A DNA stretch of 64,000 bases from Brachypterus glaber (GCA_958510825.1 OY294044.1:84428895-84492894), one strand, 5' to 3'; shown: positions 31,340 through 43,582, counted from the stretch's first letter. The notes: generated from the sequence alone by a model not told the origin. Numbers and translations are program-made.

Positions 31340-32461
31340 AAATATGTCTAAAAATGTCTAAATGTCTAAAAATGTCTAAAAATAAGGCAGCTACGCCCCT
31401 TTGGAATTGGCTAAAAAAATTGGTTTTTATTTAATAACTCAGGAACCCTTTGAAATATATTAACGAGCTTTTGCACGTGAATTAATCCTAATAAGGCCCA
31501 TCTTTGTATGTCATTTTCACGTACTTATTTAAACCAGGGGTGTGCGAAACGGGGGGGCCTTATCAGTTTTTTGTCCCAAACTTTTTTCTGTGTAACTTTT
31601 TTGCAATTTTATTTTTGAAATATGATTCCTCAGGTCAAAATACATAAAAAAGGTACTCTTGTTGTAATACTGGAGGATTAACCGTTTTCGAGAAAAGTTC
31701 ATTTGAAGGTGAAATTTCACGGTTCGAGGACGAAAAATTAAATACTAAAATGTCGAAAACCAAAATTTTAATGGTGCAATGTTATTCTACATCAAAAACT
31801 AAGAAAAAAAGTTTCCCTACATGTAGGTCGAAAAACGCTTTTAAAGCTACCATAGCCCTTTAAAAATGGTGCATATTTAGGAGACCATAATTCCATTAGG
31901 ATTGATTTTTGGAAGTACCTGTATATGAGATTTTTTTCTTAGTTTTTAATGTACATTCGCCCTGCATCATTAAAATTTTGGTTTTCAATATTTTAGTATT
32001 TAATTTTTCGTCCTCGAACCGTGGAATTTCACCTTCAAATGAATTTTTGTCGAAAACGGTTAATCCTACAGTATTACAACAAGAGTACCTTTTTTATGTA
32101 TTTTGACCTGAGGAATCATATTTCAAAAATAAAATTACAAAAAAGTTACACAGAAAAAATTTTGGAACAAAAAACTGATAAGCCCCCCCCCCCCGTTTCG
32201 CACACCCCTGGTTGAAATAAGTACATGAAAATAACACATAAAAACGGGCCTTGGTAGGATTAGTTGACGTGCAAAACCTCGTTGATATATCTCAAAGGGT
32301 TCCTGAGTTATTAAATGAAAACCGATTTTTTTAGCCACTTTCAAAGGGGTGTAGCTCCCTTATGACGCATTTTTAGACATATGTTTATAGGAACTTTTTG
32401 TCATATTTTATGATGTAAAATCATGTGTTAAAATTTCCTACGCTATTTCAAATACACCATG
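31340..32461. repeat. Long-arm foldback element (left end damaged)
   Basis: Arms of about 430-460 bp (31390-31850 and 31905-32365) surround a short centre. They share GGCTAAAAAAAT, CAGGAACCCTTTGA, GGTGTGCGAAACGG followed by a G run, CCTCAGGTCAAAATACAT and CGAAAACGGTTAATCC. The right terminus (to 32461) matches the copy at 34374-35556; the left terminus is replaced by a short TGTCTAAAAA tandem (31343-31380). Mirror-image short frames in the arms are not genes. Confidence 0.85.
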
Positions 32462-32800
32462 TATATTAAACTTAGAGAGTATTCCAAGAGCTACAAGTTT
32501 GCTCATAACCTCTTTTATCCTTCGATGAATAATTTGACTGAAAAATTGAAAAAACAATTTCACCCTCAACATGGCCAATTTTGAATATTTATAACTCGAT
32601 TGTTATTAATATATTGAAAAAATTATTTAAATTTGTTGAAAATTTTCCCTTTAACAAAATTGGGTATATGCATTTTTGTACCAAGATGCATATTTAGCTC
32701 ACCACTCACCCCTAAAATTCATGATAGCGGACACGCCTTAAGCAAATCACCCGGTGAACAATAACAGGAGTGTTCTCTTACTATCCACTACTACCCTTTA
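32462..32800. repeat. Right half of the 21203-type TIR element
   Basis: Matches 21765-21943: 'aagagctacaagtttgct', 'cgatgaataatttg', and the end 'aacaggagtgttct...atccactactaccct'. Its left half is cut off where the foldback at 31340-32461 begins, so that element inserted into it or replaced it. Confidence 0.75.
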
Positions 32801-34373
32801 AAGTATCAGGCCTTGCACATTTTATGCTATTTAACATAAGAATTTCTCGTTATTTGCTTGGACTAATAAGGCACTAAACTTTATTTTGTTTGTAAATTTT
32901 TATGTTTTATTAGGTCTCTAATAATTATAATTTATATTAAGTTTTATATCGTACATAAACTATTAATAATTATAAGTAACACTTTTATTATTTATTTTAT
33001 GTTTAGTAATAATTTTTTGGAGATTAATTTTAGATTTATTTTGATTTGTTTAATTTTACGAGCAGATTATTTTACTAATTTTATTCATAAATTATAATTT
33101 ATTGTTTGTTTAAAATTAATGTTTCAATCCATATTCAGGGTGGGACCTATTATTTTATTATACAGTAAGAATATGTTACCGTAACTAATACTAAACGATT
33201 CCAGTGTAACCCAAGCAAATTTTAACAACTGTTTATAAGCTGTTACAGTAATAATAACAGAACAATATTATGTACTGTAACACTGTTACAGTGTAACAAC
33301 TTTTATTCAACGTATACTCAAAGTAAACCTGCTTGGTATTCCATGAATTCTTAGACTTTTTTAACATTAATATGTTTAAGGAGGGGGGGGGGGTAGAGGG
33401 CTGAAACCGTTAAAAACGAAAAAAAATGTTACGAATAAAGCCTTTAAGAAAAAGTGTCCCAAAATATGTGACACTCGCATTGAATTCTCTGTAATCATTG
33501 AGTTCTCGGATGGGACCATTGAGTTTGGGTCGGGTCGGGTCAGTTTCTAATAACCCATTAATATGGAGGCTTAAAACATATTAATGTTATCACGGTTTTG
33601 CTTTACTTGTACAGTAGAACGTTTTACACGATTGCCAAAAACCCCAATATACATTTATGTTATATGTTGTTTGGTATCGTTTAAAATCTTATAAAATTTT
33701 GATTTTTTGATGTTTAGGCGTTAGGTCGTAGGAAAAATATTATACGCACCTCGACGCAAACATTTCAGTGCTTTTTTAATGTACAAATCAGATTGATAAA
33801 TAATTTACTGGTCAATAAATAAAAATAAGTAAATATATTACACGCTGATCCAAAATATGATATTAAATTTAACGAACTGGCAGACATATACGATGCTAAT
33901 TAAATATTATATATAGTAATAAATGTAAACAAACATAACAATTAAATTTTAATAACAAGATTAATAATAGAATACGATCTTGATAAAAAAACTATACCTT
34001 GAAAACTTAAATAACGCTAAAAATCAGCCAATAGGTACATAAATAGCCTATTCATAAACTATTTTATGGGGCTAGTTCGGTTCTGGCGCATGATTCGTTT
34101 ATTATTCCAATTTTATTACTCTTTAATGTTGATAGATTAATGTGTTTAGGTTTTCAGTAGGTAAGTAGCTATTTGAGTATAAACTAACCATACAACTTAA
34201 AGTCAGTTTTATTTATTTTCATAAGCAGAGAAAACTAAATAAAATTTAATTTATTTAAAGTACAAATTATTTTATCTACTACAAAAACTTATTTATAAAA
34301 AATTATCAAGATACGCTGATCATTGCATTATTATGTTTAATTGCCATGTCTTTATTTATGTTTGTTTGTATAC
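32801..34373. other. AT-rich DNA, no gene recognised
   Basis: Minor features only: a poly-G tract at 33383-33391, a short GGGTC tandem near 33527-33540, and GTAACA-rich sequence around 33270-33300. Confidence 0.4.
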
Positions 34374-35556
34374 ACGGTGTATTTGAAATAGCGTAGGAAA
34401 TTTTAACAGGTGATTCTACATGATAAAATATGACAAAAAGTTCCTATAAATATATGTCTAAAAATGCGTCATAAGGGAGCTACGCCCCTTTGAAAGTGGC
34501 TAAAAAAATCGGTTTTTATTTAATAACTCAGGAACCCTTTGAGATATATCAACGAGGTTTTGCACGTCAACTAATCCTACCAAGGCCCGTTTTTATGTGC
34601 TATTTTCATGTACTTATTTCAACCAGGGGTGTGCGAAACGGGGGGGGGGGGCTTATCAGTTTTATGTCCCAAACTTTTTTCTGTGTAACTTTTTTGCAAT
34701 TTTATTTTTGAAATATGATTCCTCAGGTCAAAATACATAAAAAAGGTACTTTTGTTGTAATACTGTAGGATTAACCGTTTTCGAGAAAAATTCATTTAAA
34801 GGTGAAATTCCACGGTTCGAGGACGAAAAATTAAATACTAAAATGTTGAAAACCAAAATTATAATGATGCAGGGCGAATGTACATTAAAAACTAAGAAAA
34901 AAACCTCATATACAATTACTTCCAAAAATCAATCCTAATGGAGCTATGGTCTCCTAAATATGCACCATTTTTAAAGGGCTATGGTAGCTTTAAAAGCGTT
35001 TTTTCGACCTACATGTATAGAAACTTTTTTTCTTAGTTATTGATGTAGAATAACATTGCATCATTAAAATTTTGGTTTTCGACATTTTAGTATTTAATTT
35101 TTCGTCCTCGAACCGTGAAATTTCACCTTCAAATGAACTTTTATCGAAAACCGTTAATCCTACAGTATTACAACAAGAGTACCTTTTTTATGTATTTTGA
35201 CCTGAGGAATCATATTTCAAAAATAAAATTGCAAAAAAGTTACACAGAAAAAAGTTTGGGACAAATAACTGATAAGGCCCCCCCGTTTCGCACACTCCTG
35301 GTTTAAATAAGTACGTGAAAATGACATACAAAGATGGGCCTTATTAGGATTAATTCAATTGCAAAACCTCCTAAATATATCTCAAAGGGTTCCTGAGTTA
35401 TTAAATAAAAACCGATTTTTTTAGCCAATTTCAAAGGGGCGTAGCTCCCTTATGACGCATTTTTAGACATATGTTTATAGGAACTTTTTGTCATATTTTA
35501 TCATGTAGAATTACCTGTTAAAATTTCCTACGCTATTTCAAATACACCCTGTATAT
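34374..35556. repeat. Long-arm foldback element, complete copy
   Basis: 1.18 kb with terminal inverted repeats running nearly the whole length (about 34374-34950 and 34965-35556). The left end reads ACACGGTGTATTTGAAATAG and the right ACACCCTGTATAT when followed outward, with TATA at both edges. The arms match those of 31340-32461. The repeated ~70-codon frame starting with MKVAKKIGF is only the shared arm sequence. It is non-autonomous; a transcript would form a >500-bp duplex. Confidence 0.9.
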
Positions 35557-35663
35557 GCCCGTATAAATAAATGTTTATATATTTATATTTACTGCAGATT
35601 TTTATCTTTTTACTTGTACTTGTACTTTTACTTATGTTTTTATATTATATTATTGTGATTATT

Positions 35664-36058
35664 TCGTCGGCTTACAAGTAAAGAGCACTAAGTCCAAAAA
35701 CATGGTTTTGATATATTGACAAATTTAACTTTCACTGCTGTTTTTTAATTTTTGTAATAATTGATACAAAAATGCACGTTTCGCCAAACAAACACTAAGT
35801 CGCTTAGTCCAGAAACATTTAAAATAATCTACAAGTAAAACGCACTAAGTGCACTAAGTGACTTAGTGCCTATTGCCAGACAAAATTTTATTCAAAATTG
35901 AACTGGTGCGTTTTGTATAGTGGGTAACTCTCTAGGCAGTCCACCTAGAAGTTAGTTCGGTTTACCTATACATAGATCATCAAAAATTAATTACAGTGCC
36001 ATTAAAATCCCATTTTTGCAAAAAAGGGACTTAGTGCCTTTTACTTGTAAGCCGACGA
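35664..36058. repeat. TIR element, ends TCGTCGGCTTACAAGTAAA
   Basis: 395 bp. The left TCGTCGGCTTACAAGTAAAG followed by 'agcactaagtcc' is mirrored at the right, with a single-base indel. The same family makes up 62403-63432. A central motif 'gcactaagtgcactaagtgacttagtgc' is itself palindromic. Confidence 0.85.
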
Positions 36059-36141
36059 TTTACTTATTAGTTCACGCACAAGTGCTTGTACTTTAGTGAG
36101 ATATAATCCAAACTTGTATTTATAATTTAGAGAAATAAATA

Positions 36142-36191
36142 AACTATTATTATTATTATTATTATTATTCCTGACTGACTGACTGACTGAA
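36142..36191. repeat. (TTA)n and (CTGA)n microsatellites
   Basis: TTA triplets at 36144-36168 are followed by about five CTGA units (36172-36190). Confidence 0.85.
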
Positions 36192-36551
36192 AGAATCAAC
36201 GCCCAGCCTAAAACCCTTGACCTAGAAACTTGTAATTTAGACAGTTTGTTCCTTTTATGATGTAAGCACCCACTAAGAAGCGATTTTTCGAAATTCAACC
36301 ATTAAGGGGGTGAAACGGGGGTTGAAAAGTATCTCAGAGACCTCTTGATCTAAATTCTTCATATTTGGAAAAAGCGTTCTTTATCGAATTTGAAAAGATA
36401 CGTGTTTCAGGATTTTTCGATATTCGACCACTAACGGGGTGAAACGGGGGTTGAAAGGTTTTTTAAAGAGGGAAATAATTTTTAAATTAGTTAAAAACTT
36501 AAAACTTTTTACTAACCCGTTCGAAGAAAGGGCTTCACGGTTATCTCTATA
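36192..36551. repeat. Repeat segment with a ~125-bp direct duplication
   Basis: 'cgatttttcgaaattcaacc...ggggtgaaacgggggttgaaa' at about 36280-36330 recurs at 36412-36460. Together with the preceding (CTGA)n this looks like the body of a dispersed repeat that continues after the inserted MITE, at 37207. Confidence 0.6.
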
Positions 36552-37206
36552 CAGGGTTATCCAGAAATAAGTTCGAGAAATTTAAGTGGTGATTCTACGT
36601 TAAAAAATATGAAAAAAATTCCCATAAAGGTTGGTCCGGAATGAGTCCAAAGGGAGCTACGGCTCTTTAAAATTGCAATAAAAATAAGGTTTTTAATTAA
36701 TAACTTTTTTACCCTTTAAGGTAGAGTGACGAGCTTTTGCATGTGTACTAGTATCAATAAGGGCAATAAGTTTATGTTAATTTATTTTTTTGAATTTATC
36801 GAGAGGCGTGCCTAGACGGGCAAAATATGTAAGGCTTAACACATTTTTGCCCAAAACTTTTTTATGTATATATTTTTTGGATTTTTGGTAAAAATGCAAT
36901 TAAGAGGAAGTAACATTTTGTGCCAATAAAATGTTACCTTTTAAAAGGCTATTACTCCTTTAATATTAAATTTAGGTGTTTTGGTGAAGAATACTTTTTT
37001 GCTTAGTTTTAAATGAAGAATCGCCATGTAGCATTAAAATTTTATTGGTTCTTTTTTTGTTCCCCATTCTATATGTCCATATTCGAAGGGTCGCAGCTCC
37101 CTTAGGGCTCATTTCCGGACCAACCTTTATAGGAACTTTTTTAAATATTTTTTAACGTAGAATCACCTCTTATATTTAGCAAACTTATTTCTGAATAACC
37201 CTGTGT
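36552..37206. repeat. TA-flanked TIR element, second copy of the 16449 family
   Basis: Begins ACAGGGTTATCCAGAAATAA and ends with the inverse ending CCCTGTGTA. It aligns along its length with 16449-17177 but is about 75 bp shorter inside. It interrupts the repeat around it ('ggttatctcta' before, 'taggctttcataaagcc' after). Confidence 0.85.
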
Positions 37207-37455
37207 ATAGGCTTTCATAAAGCCGCGACGGGCGACTGGTCACGGGTGACGGGCGAAGCCGCGACGGGACTTCCTTATTGTTTTCAACAAGCCGCGAAGG
37301 GCCACAGGCCACGGGCAACGGGCCACGGGCGACGGGTGAAGGGCGACGGGACTTCCTCATTGTTTTGAAGTATACCGCAACAGTGAACTTGATGCTTTTT
37401 AATGTCTCGATTTTTTCACGGACGAAGTCGCGGATATATGCTAGTACTGTATAAG
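37207..37455. repeat. GC-rich minisatellite and possible Helitron-type 3' end
   Basis: Tandem GGGCGAC/GGGCCAC-type units (37225-37352), then 'acggacgaagtcgcgg' and a final CTAGT (37440-37444). The phrase resembles widely dispersed arthropod repeats. A CTAG/CTRR 3' end after a short hairpin would suit a Helitron, but the hairpin is weak. The minus-strand frame with Pro/Ser/Arg repeats is only this minisatellite translated. Confidence 0.45.
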
Positions 37456-39891
37456 CGTAAACATATGTCTACTAGTCCAGTCAAATAACGAGAAATTCCT
37501 ATGTTAAATTGCAATCAAATATTAGCCCGTGTAGATTTATTGCAATTTACATTTACTATTGGACTGGACTATACGGAATATATACAAATATATTAATAAC
37601 ATACATATATGAATATAAAAGACTCACCCCACACTAATTTTGTGGGAACTAACCTCGTTAAAATTGGCTAAAATTTTGTCATTGTATAGTCTTGGGTTGT
37701 AAATTCCAACAAAAATTGAGCAGAGTTCTTTAAAAATAAAAACTTAACAATTGTTATTATTAATTATTATTAATAATATTGATATGATAATAGATTATTA
37801 TTTTTTTATCTTAGACAAATTAAAGGAAAAGTTGATAGAAAAAAACTGCAATAATATAATATAATATAATAATATAAAAAAGTATTCTAATTTAAATTTC
37901 TACCAAGTTGTTTTTTAAACATACATTTTTTTTATTTTGTTTTTTTTTTCTGGCAGTCCGCCATGTTTTTTCTCATTTAATTAAATGTACATAAACAAAT
38001 ACATTAGTTTTAAATGGTAATTCATGTTATGGGTAATTAAAAAAAACTAAATAATATCTGGGCCTATACTGTTAATCTGATATACATATTGAATTGTAAA
38101 GTTTTTATGACGATAGAACTAGGCAACAAATCGCAACTTTTTTTGCCTCGAGTAATTTTTTTTTACTAATTCGAGGGCGTAGAATCCAAATCTGACCTTA
38201 GAAAAATTCCAGCACCCTACAATTTTGAGATATAAGTCCAGGAAATAATCACGTTTTTTTTTTAATCTTTAAAAAATATTTTTTTTTAAATTTTAGGGTG
38301 TATTAAAAAAAATACGAGGAATTCAAAAATCTATATGCGAAAGACCTATTGTCACAGTAAGTAAGCGAAAAAAATAAAAAGCTTAAAATTAAAGTACAGA
38401 GTTTACTTAATTGTCATTTGTTGCAAAACTATTATATTTGTATAAAAATGTTATAGAACTTAATTTTTATATTATAAAATTCTCCACAAAAATATTTATT
38501 TCAATATTTTCTTATTTTGCTTAGTTTGTTCGTAAAAAGTAAATAAATGAAAAAACAATAAAATTAAAGCCTACAGTGTAATTTTTTTCCCGAGCGCAAA
38601 AAATATATTTTTCTTATTAATTTAAAGGCACAAAATCCGAATATGACATTACAAAAAATTCATCATGTCTTATTTTATAAATTTTAGTGCAGACAGTTAT
38701 GCCAATTTAAAAATAATTTATAAAAAACAATATTGATTATTTTTGTTTTCGTTTCTTTTTTAATGGTTTTTCATCATAAAAATATCACTTCATTACTTAA
38801 GGACCGTATTACGTAACATATTTTTATTTTATTTTTGACCCCCTAGTGATGCTTTTTGGAGTTTTTTAGCATGAGTACGTGGCACTAAGCTTGTCCCCTT
38901 ATGCACCCCTCTCCTCGCCCACACCACTACTTAGTTGTGTTACAGGAACATTTTTTTAATATGTTTTTCACCAGTATCCCTACTTGTTCTACCTATGAAT
39001 TTAAAGTTTCCATAATCTAAGTTGGGTATTTTTTAACTAATATTGAGTCGCCGAATCCAAGTTTATTCTCAGAATATTTTTATCTCTCATGATTTTAGAA
39101 CAAAAGAAGGCTAAAATAATGTTTTTTTTATCACTTTTGTCTCATTTTTCTCAGAAACATGAGGTAGTAGAAACATTCTGAGACCAGATTCGGTGTCTCA
39201 GCGATCCAAAATTAGTTATAAAACATACGACTGCAATCAGAGCAAGGAACTGTGTGGCCTAGTGTAGTAGAATAATTGGTATTTAACAATCATTTTATTA
39301 TTGTTATTGTTTTTGTTGAAACTTAATACCGGGCGTAACTTTAAGTATTATAAGGTGCCAGGGCTCGTGTGATACATGCCCGTTCAAAAATATTTTATTC
39401 TTAACTGTTTGCTTTTTTGAAAAATAAATATTTAATAAATTATCTGTAAATATTAAATATTTATCAAACTTTGTCGCCAACTTTCGTATTTTTTATTTTT
39501 AATAATGGATTCGGGTTCAGTTTCTCAAAATACACTATATATCAATTTTTACCAAAATCCATAAAAAATCAAAAAAAAAAAATTCCGCCATATTAGATCC
39601 CCTATTTTGAATTTTCAATAGTTGAAAAAATTAAACCAAAGTTATTACGTTTACACTTCGAATTAAGAACATTTTGCTTCTAGGTAAGTCGGTTAAAAAT
39701 AGCGTTTCTTTAAATATTTACAGATAACGCATTTTGGTTCAAAAATATTAAAAAATTAAAAAAAAAATTGAGTACGGGCCTGTACGACTCCCTGTTTATT
39801 ATTTATATCCACGTTACCTTACAACAAAAATATATAATTTTAAAATGACGTACCTACATATAATTACTGGCATAAGCGTCATTTAAGGGCA
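37456..39891. other. AT-rich DNA with a degenerate ~440-bp periodic repeat
   Basis: The order 'gaatccaa...ga..tt..a.aa.att.....at......aattttag' recurs near 38170, 38628, 39050 and perhaps 39508. No gene was seen. At 37480-37515 there is the phrase 'agtccagtcaaataacgaga', also found at 21158 and inverted at 32850. Confidence 0.4.
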
Positions 39892-40033
39892 TATCCACAG
39901 GCTCGCATAAGAACGTAATACATAAGAATGCGATGCCGTGATTGGCTTGATGTGCCGCCATGTATCTTGTAAGCCAATCACGGCACCGCATTCTTATGTA
40001 TTATGTTCTTATGCAAGCTTCTGAATAGGTCAT
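39892..40033. repeat. Hairpin MITE, copy 1
   Basis: Arms 39892-39960 and 39962-40033 pair almost fully, sharing for example GTAATACATAAGAATGCGAT and CCGTGATTGGCTT. A second copy in reverse orientation lies at 42601-42751. Confidence 0.9.
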
Positions 40034-41303
40034 AATGGGGCTTGACACTCCTCCTAGTTGTATAATATCTTTAAAGATAAGAAAAGTTATTCAAAAACCT
40101 TAAAATTATTTTAAAAAAGTAAAAAAGGTTATTTCTGTCCCCCTCTGATTAGGCAAGCTAAACAAAGGGTCATTGGTAAATTAAACAAATCCGTTAGTTT
40201 TTTAAATTATTTAAAATAAAGTAATTAAATATTTGTTTAAAACTAAGTATGTAAAGAATCAATTCTTAAAGGTCAAACATCGAATTATAATCTATAAGCA
40301 ATACACCGTAAAACATTTTTTGCGATTTGATTACCGGTACCAGAATTTTAACAGAAATTGTAGAATATTGCCGAGATTTATACCGTAACTTTAAAATAAT
40401 ATTGTAATATTAAAACTTGATTTTAGGATATTACGACGTCATCAAAAAGTTAGAAGGTAAATTTAGGTTTAGTTTAACAAGGATATCGTTTTAAAGGTAA
40501 GTTTTTGGCTGAATGAGAACAATATGTTTTTGTTTGTTTTTGTTTGTGCAAAATTATGAAAACAAATTATGAAAAACTGTTTACCAAGTTTGTTTGTTAA
40601 TAATAAACAAAATAAATATTTAATAAAAATTCGTTAACAATTTTGTGTTATCGTTAACATGACGACCACCATCATGATGTCTAAATGATATAATATATAA
40701 TTATCATCTTAAAAAAAAGGTGATTTTATTTATCTAAACATCAACATAACAACATTTAAAATGTATAATAAAAATTCTGTACAATATTAATTAAATGTAT
40801 TTATTTAAAACTACAGCTTAAAATTGTCTATGAAACTTTTTGATTATCTAGTTTTTTATTTATAATCAAGAAAATAAAGTTGAAAACTACATTAAATTAC
40901 TAGTCTGGTCTCACACTGTCTCATAGGACTGCACGCTTTGGGTTACCTTTGGATCTGCTGGACTTTTTATAATCTTACTGAAACTTAAGAAACTAGTCAA
41001 TTAAGTCCAGCCTATTCCTTATAAATGAATAAAAAACAACAACATATTTTAATTTTACAGTCAAGGGCAGTCAAGACGACACAACATACTATAACCTTCG
41101 CTCCACAGTAGTAGTCAATGTGCAAAGTTTTTATTTTGACATCAAATGACACTTGACACATAAAATTTCGTTAGGCGCAATGTTGCCAAATCCTACTTTA
41201 ACACATGTCAAAGTTTGTAATTAAAATAGTTAATTAAAGTATGTTCCGGACCATAAAAAGGGCTGAAATTTTAAGAAAGTATTTATTGTTTATGTATCTA
41301 TAA
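40034..41303. other. AT-rich DNA, no gene recognised
   Basis: No coding region. A short 'cagtcaagggcagtcaagacg' duplication is at 41061. Confidence 0.4.
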
Positions 41304-41830
41304 AAGCCACTTTACACGGAGCAATTTGTGCGCAAGTTTGATGCTATGCAAGTTTGTTGCAAGAACGATTCAGTCACTGCCCATGCCTTCAGGCAAGTTT
41401 GAGGCCATTTTCGTGCCATCAAATTATTTAGAAAATGTTCTATTTTTCGGCGATTTTCACGCAAGTTTTATGGTTATTTTCGTGGTACCAACCTGGAAAA
41501 ACGTTACCAAATCGATTTCATTTTACTAATATAGTAGCAACTGCTCATGTTAATAATTATTATTATAAATAATAGGTCGGTCTGTCTAACTAAAAAACTT
41601 CCTTAAAAAAGTAAATGCTAGGTTATGTTTTTGTCAACAAACGCAGAGACACCTTAAAATTATCTGGTTGGCAGCACTGTTTACCTTGCAATATATAGCA
41701 CCAAACTTGCGTACAACTTGCTCCGTGAAAAGGCAAATCAATGTCCAATTGTTCTCATGCTATATCTGGCAGCAAACTTGCATAGCATCAAACTTGCGTA
41801 CAAATTGCTCCGTGTAAAGTGGTCTTAAGT
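41304..41830. repeat. TIR element, ends CCACTTTACACGGAGCAA
   Basis: About 525 bp with ~55-bp terminal inverted repeats: CCACTTTACACGGAGCAA, then TTTG, 'cgcaagtttgatgctatgcaagtttg'. The right arm carries an extra internal copy of 'aacttgcgtacaacttgctccgtg' (41704-41728). No transposase is encoded; the 67-codon frame inside includes the TIR. Confidence 0.8.
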
Positions 41831-42600
41831 ATGTAAAATTTTAGCGCTGCACACGATTTAGTGCAAAATACGATACCCTCTGTTTTCTAGAATATGGCTT
41901 TACAGTACATTATTAGAAATATTACTTATGTAATTATCCGATATTTGACCTTTAAATCAATATTTATTTTCGATAATAATTTTGTTTAAAATTAAAATAA
42001 TTTTACATAGGTAAGTACCTAGTTTTGTTCTTTACAAATCAATGGTTATTTATTTAGTCAAACATATACTTAGATGTACATATAGATCTTGAACTCGCCG
42101 CAAGCGGCTCGTTTTTTAAATGTGTACTCGTGCGCTAAAACGTGTTATGAAACGAGGGCTTTATACAATTTTTTTCTATTTTGCTCTAAAATAAAAAAAA
42201 AGCTTACATTTAAATTGATAACCGATTTGGGGATTTTTGTTTTGGGTTGGCATTACAATTTTCACATTGTTTGAAATTCATAGAAAGAAGAAGAAGAAAG
42301 CGGTTTTGAAATTTTCATGGAAAACGCCAAGCGATATTCTTTTGTCCAGTCTTGCCAACCCAAAAGAAAAAAAAGTTCTAATTTCTTATAGGCCTATAAG
42401 AACACGCAAAATACGTGTGATTATGAGCTTAAAAGAGTCGCAAAATAGAAAAAACTATTCTATTATAACCTGCTGCGCCTCGGCCAAATAGCATTTCTTG
42501 AGTTGGATTTTTTTAAATTTTTTAAGGTTAGAAATATACAATTTTTTATTTTTGAAAGTTTTCTGTAAAGAAAACTCCACATTAAGGTACTTTACTTTAA
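41831..42600. other. AT-rich DNA with an old repeat
   Basis: 42089-42500 contains phrases such as 'gtgcgctaaaacgtgtta', 'aaacgagggctttata' and 'cctgctgcgcctcggcc' that look like a dispersed repeat remnant. The short frames there show no protein motif. Confidence 0.35.
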
Positions 42601-42751
42601 GGCCTATCCAGAAGCTTGCATAAGAACATAATACATAAGAATGCGATGCAGTGATTGGCTTACAAGATACATGACGGCACATCAAGCCAATCACGGAATC
42701 GCATTGTTATGTATTATATTCTTATGTAAGCCTGTGGATAGGCACTTAACC
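42601..42751. repeat. Hairpin MITE, copy 2
   Basis: Same family as 39892-40033 in the opposite orientation; arms ~65-70 bp, ends 'ggcctatccagaagc' and 'ctgtggataggc'. Confidence 0.9.
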
Positions 42752-43017
42752 AACATTAATTGTGTTATCTGTTATTCTAAAATATACTAAATAAAAAGTA
42801 TTAATATTTATTGAGTGGAAAATATTAGTAGGTAATTATTAGGTCGTTTACATCTAAGCAATAATTTTTATGATAAATAATTAAAATTATCATTAGGAAG
42901 CCGTTCATCAAAAATTAAGTAAAACAACTAAGAAAGAAAATAAATAATTTAATTATTATTATTTAATTATACATTATTATTATTATAACATAAATTTGAG
43001 TTTTATGGAAATCGACC
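42752..43017. other. AT-rich spacer
   Basis: ATTATT-type low-complexity DNA; nothing recognised. Confidence 0.4.
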
Positions 43018-43252
43018 TTTGATTTGTTACCCTACTTCTAACACGTTAAGCGCTATAAGCATCATATATAATGCTCAGTTATTTTGCCGAAATTTCTCTG
43101 AGCATCATATATGATGCTCAGACCAAAGAGTTTAAATATTAGTATAATAAATCGGAATATTTAGATAGCGGTAAAATAATAATTTCTTTAGAATTATAAA
43201 ACTTGAAGGATTAAGAAAAGGTTTTTAGTCGGTAGTTTTTGCTTTCCCATTA
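43018..43252 (+). repeat. Recent 235-bp tandem duplication, copy 1
   Basis: Identical by eye to 43305-43539 except for one base (T at 43228, C in the other copy). The copies are separated by 52 bp. The unit contains a perfect 24-bp palindrome at 43098-43121 made of CTGAGCATCATA and its complement. Confidence 0.9.
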
Positions 43253-43304
43253 AAAAAAAACAAAATTTGGGAAAGTCTTGTATTCATACTTGTCTTAGTT
43301 GCTC

Positions 43305-43539
43305 TTTGATTTGTTACCCTACTTCTAACACGTTAAGCGCTATAAGCATCATATATAATGCTCAGTTATTTTGCCGAAATTTCTCTGAGCATCATATATG
43401 ATGCTCAGACCAAAGAGTTTAAATATTAGTATAATAAATCGGAATATTTAGATAGCGGTAAAATAATAATTTCTTTAGAATTATAAAACTTGAAGGATTA
43501 AGAAAAGGTTTTCAGTCGGTAGTTTTTGCTTTCCCATTA
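43305..43539 (+). repeat. Recent 235-bp tandem duplication, copy 2
   Basis: Second copy, offset 287 bp, with its own 24-bp palindrome at 43385-43408. From the TTAA at 43333 to the TTAA at 43579 the ends are TTAAGCGC and GCGCTTAA, so this copy may be the left part of a small TTAA-type MITE whose flank plus left half was duplicated. Confidence 0.85.
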
Positions 43540-43582
43540 TTAAAATCATGGACTCATATTAATTTCTGGCATGGGCGCTTAA

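Noticed and set aside
34490..34711. Recurrent MKVAKKIGF... frame seen in two foldback elements and on both strands
   Set aside because: It is produced by the inverted arms; the mirrored occurrence follows from repeat structure and gives no sign of coding selection.
36041..36298. 85-codon minus-strand frame with an Asn run
   Set aside because: The Asn run is the TTA microsatellite, and the rest crosses a TIR end and a CTGA repeat.
37163..37360. Pro/Ser/Arg-rich frame on the minus strand
   Set aside because: It is a GGGCNAC minisatellite read in one frame.
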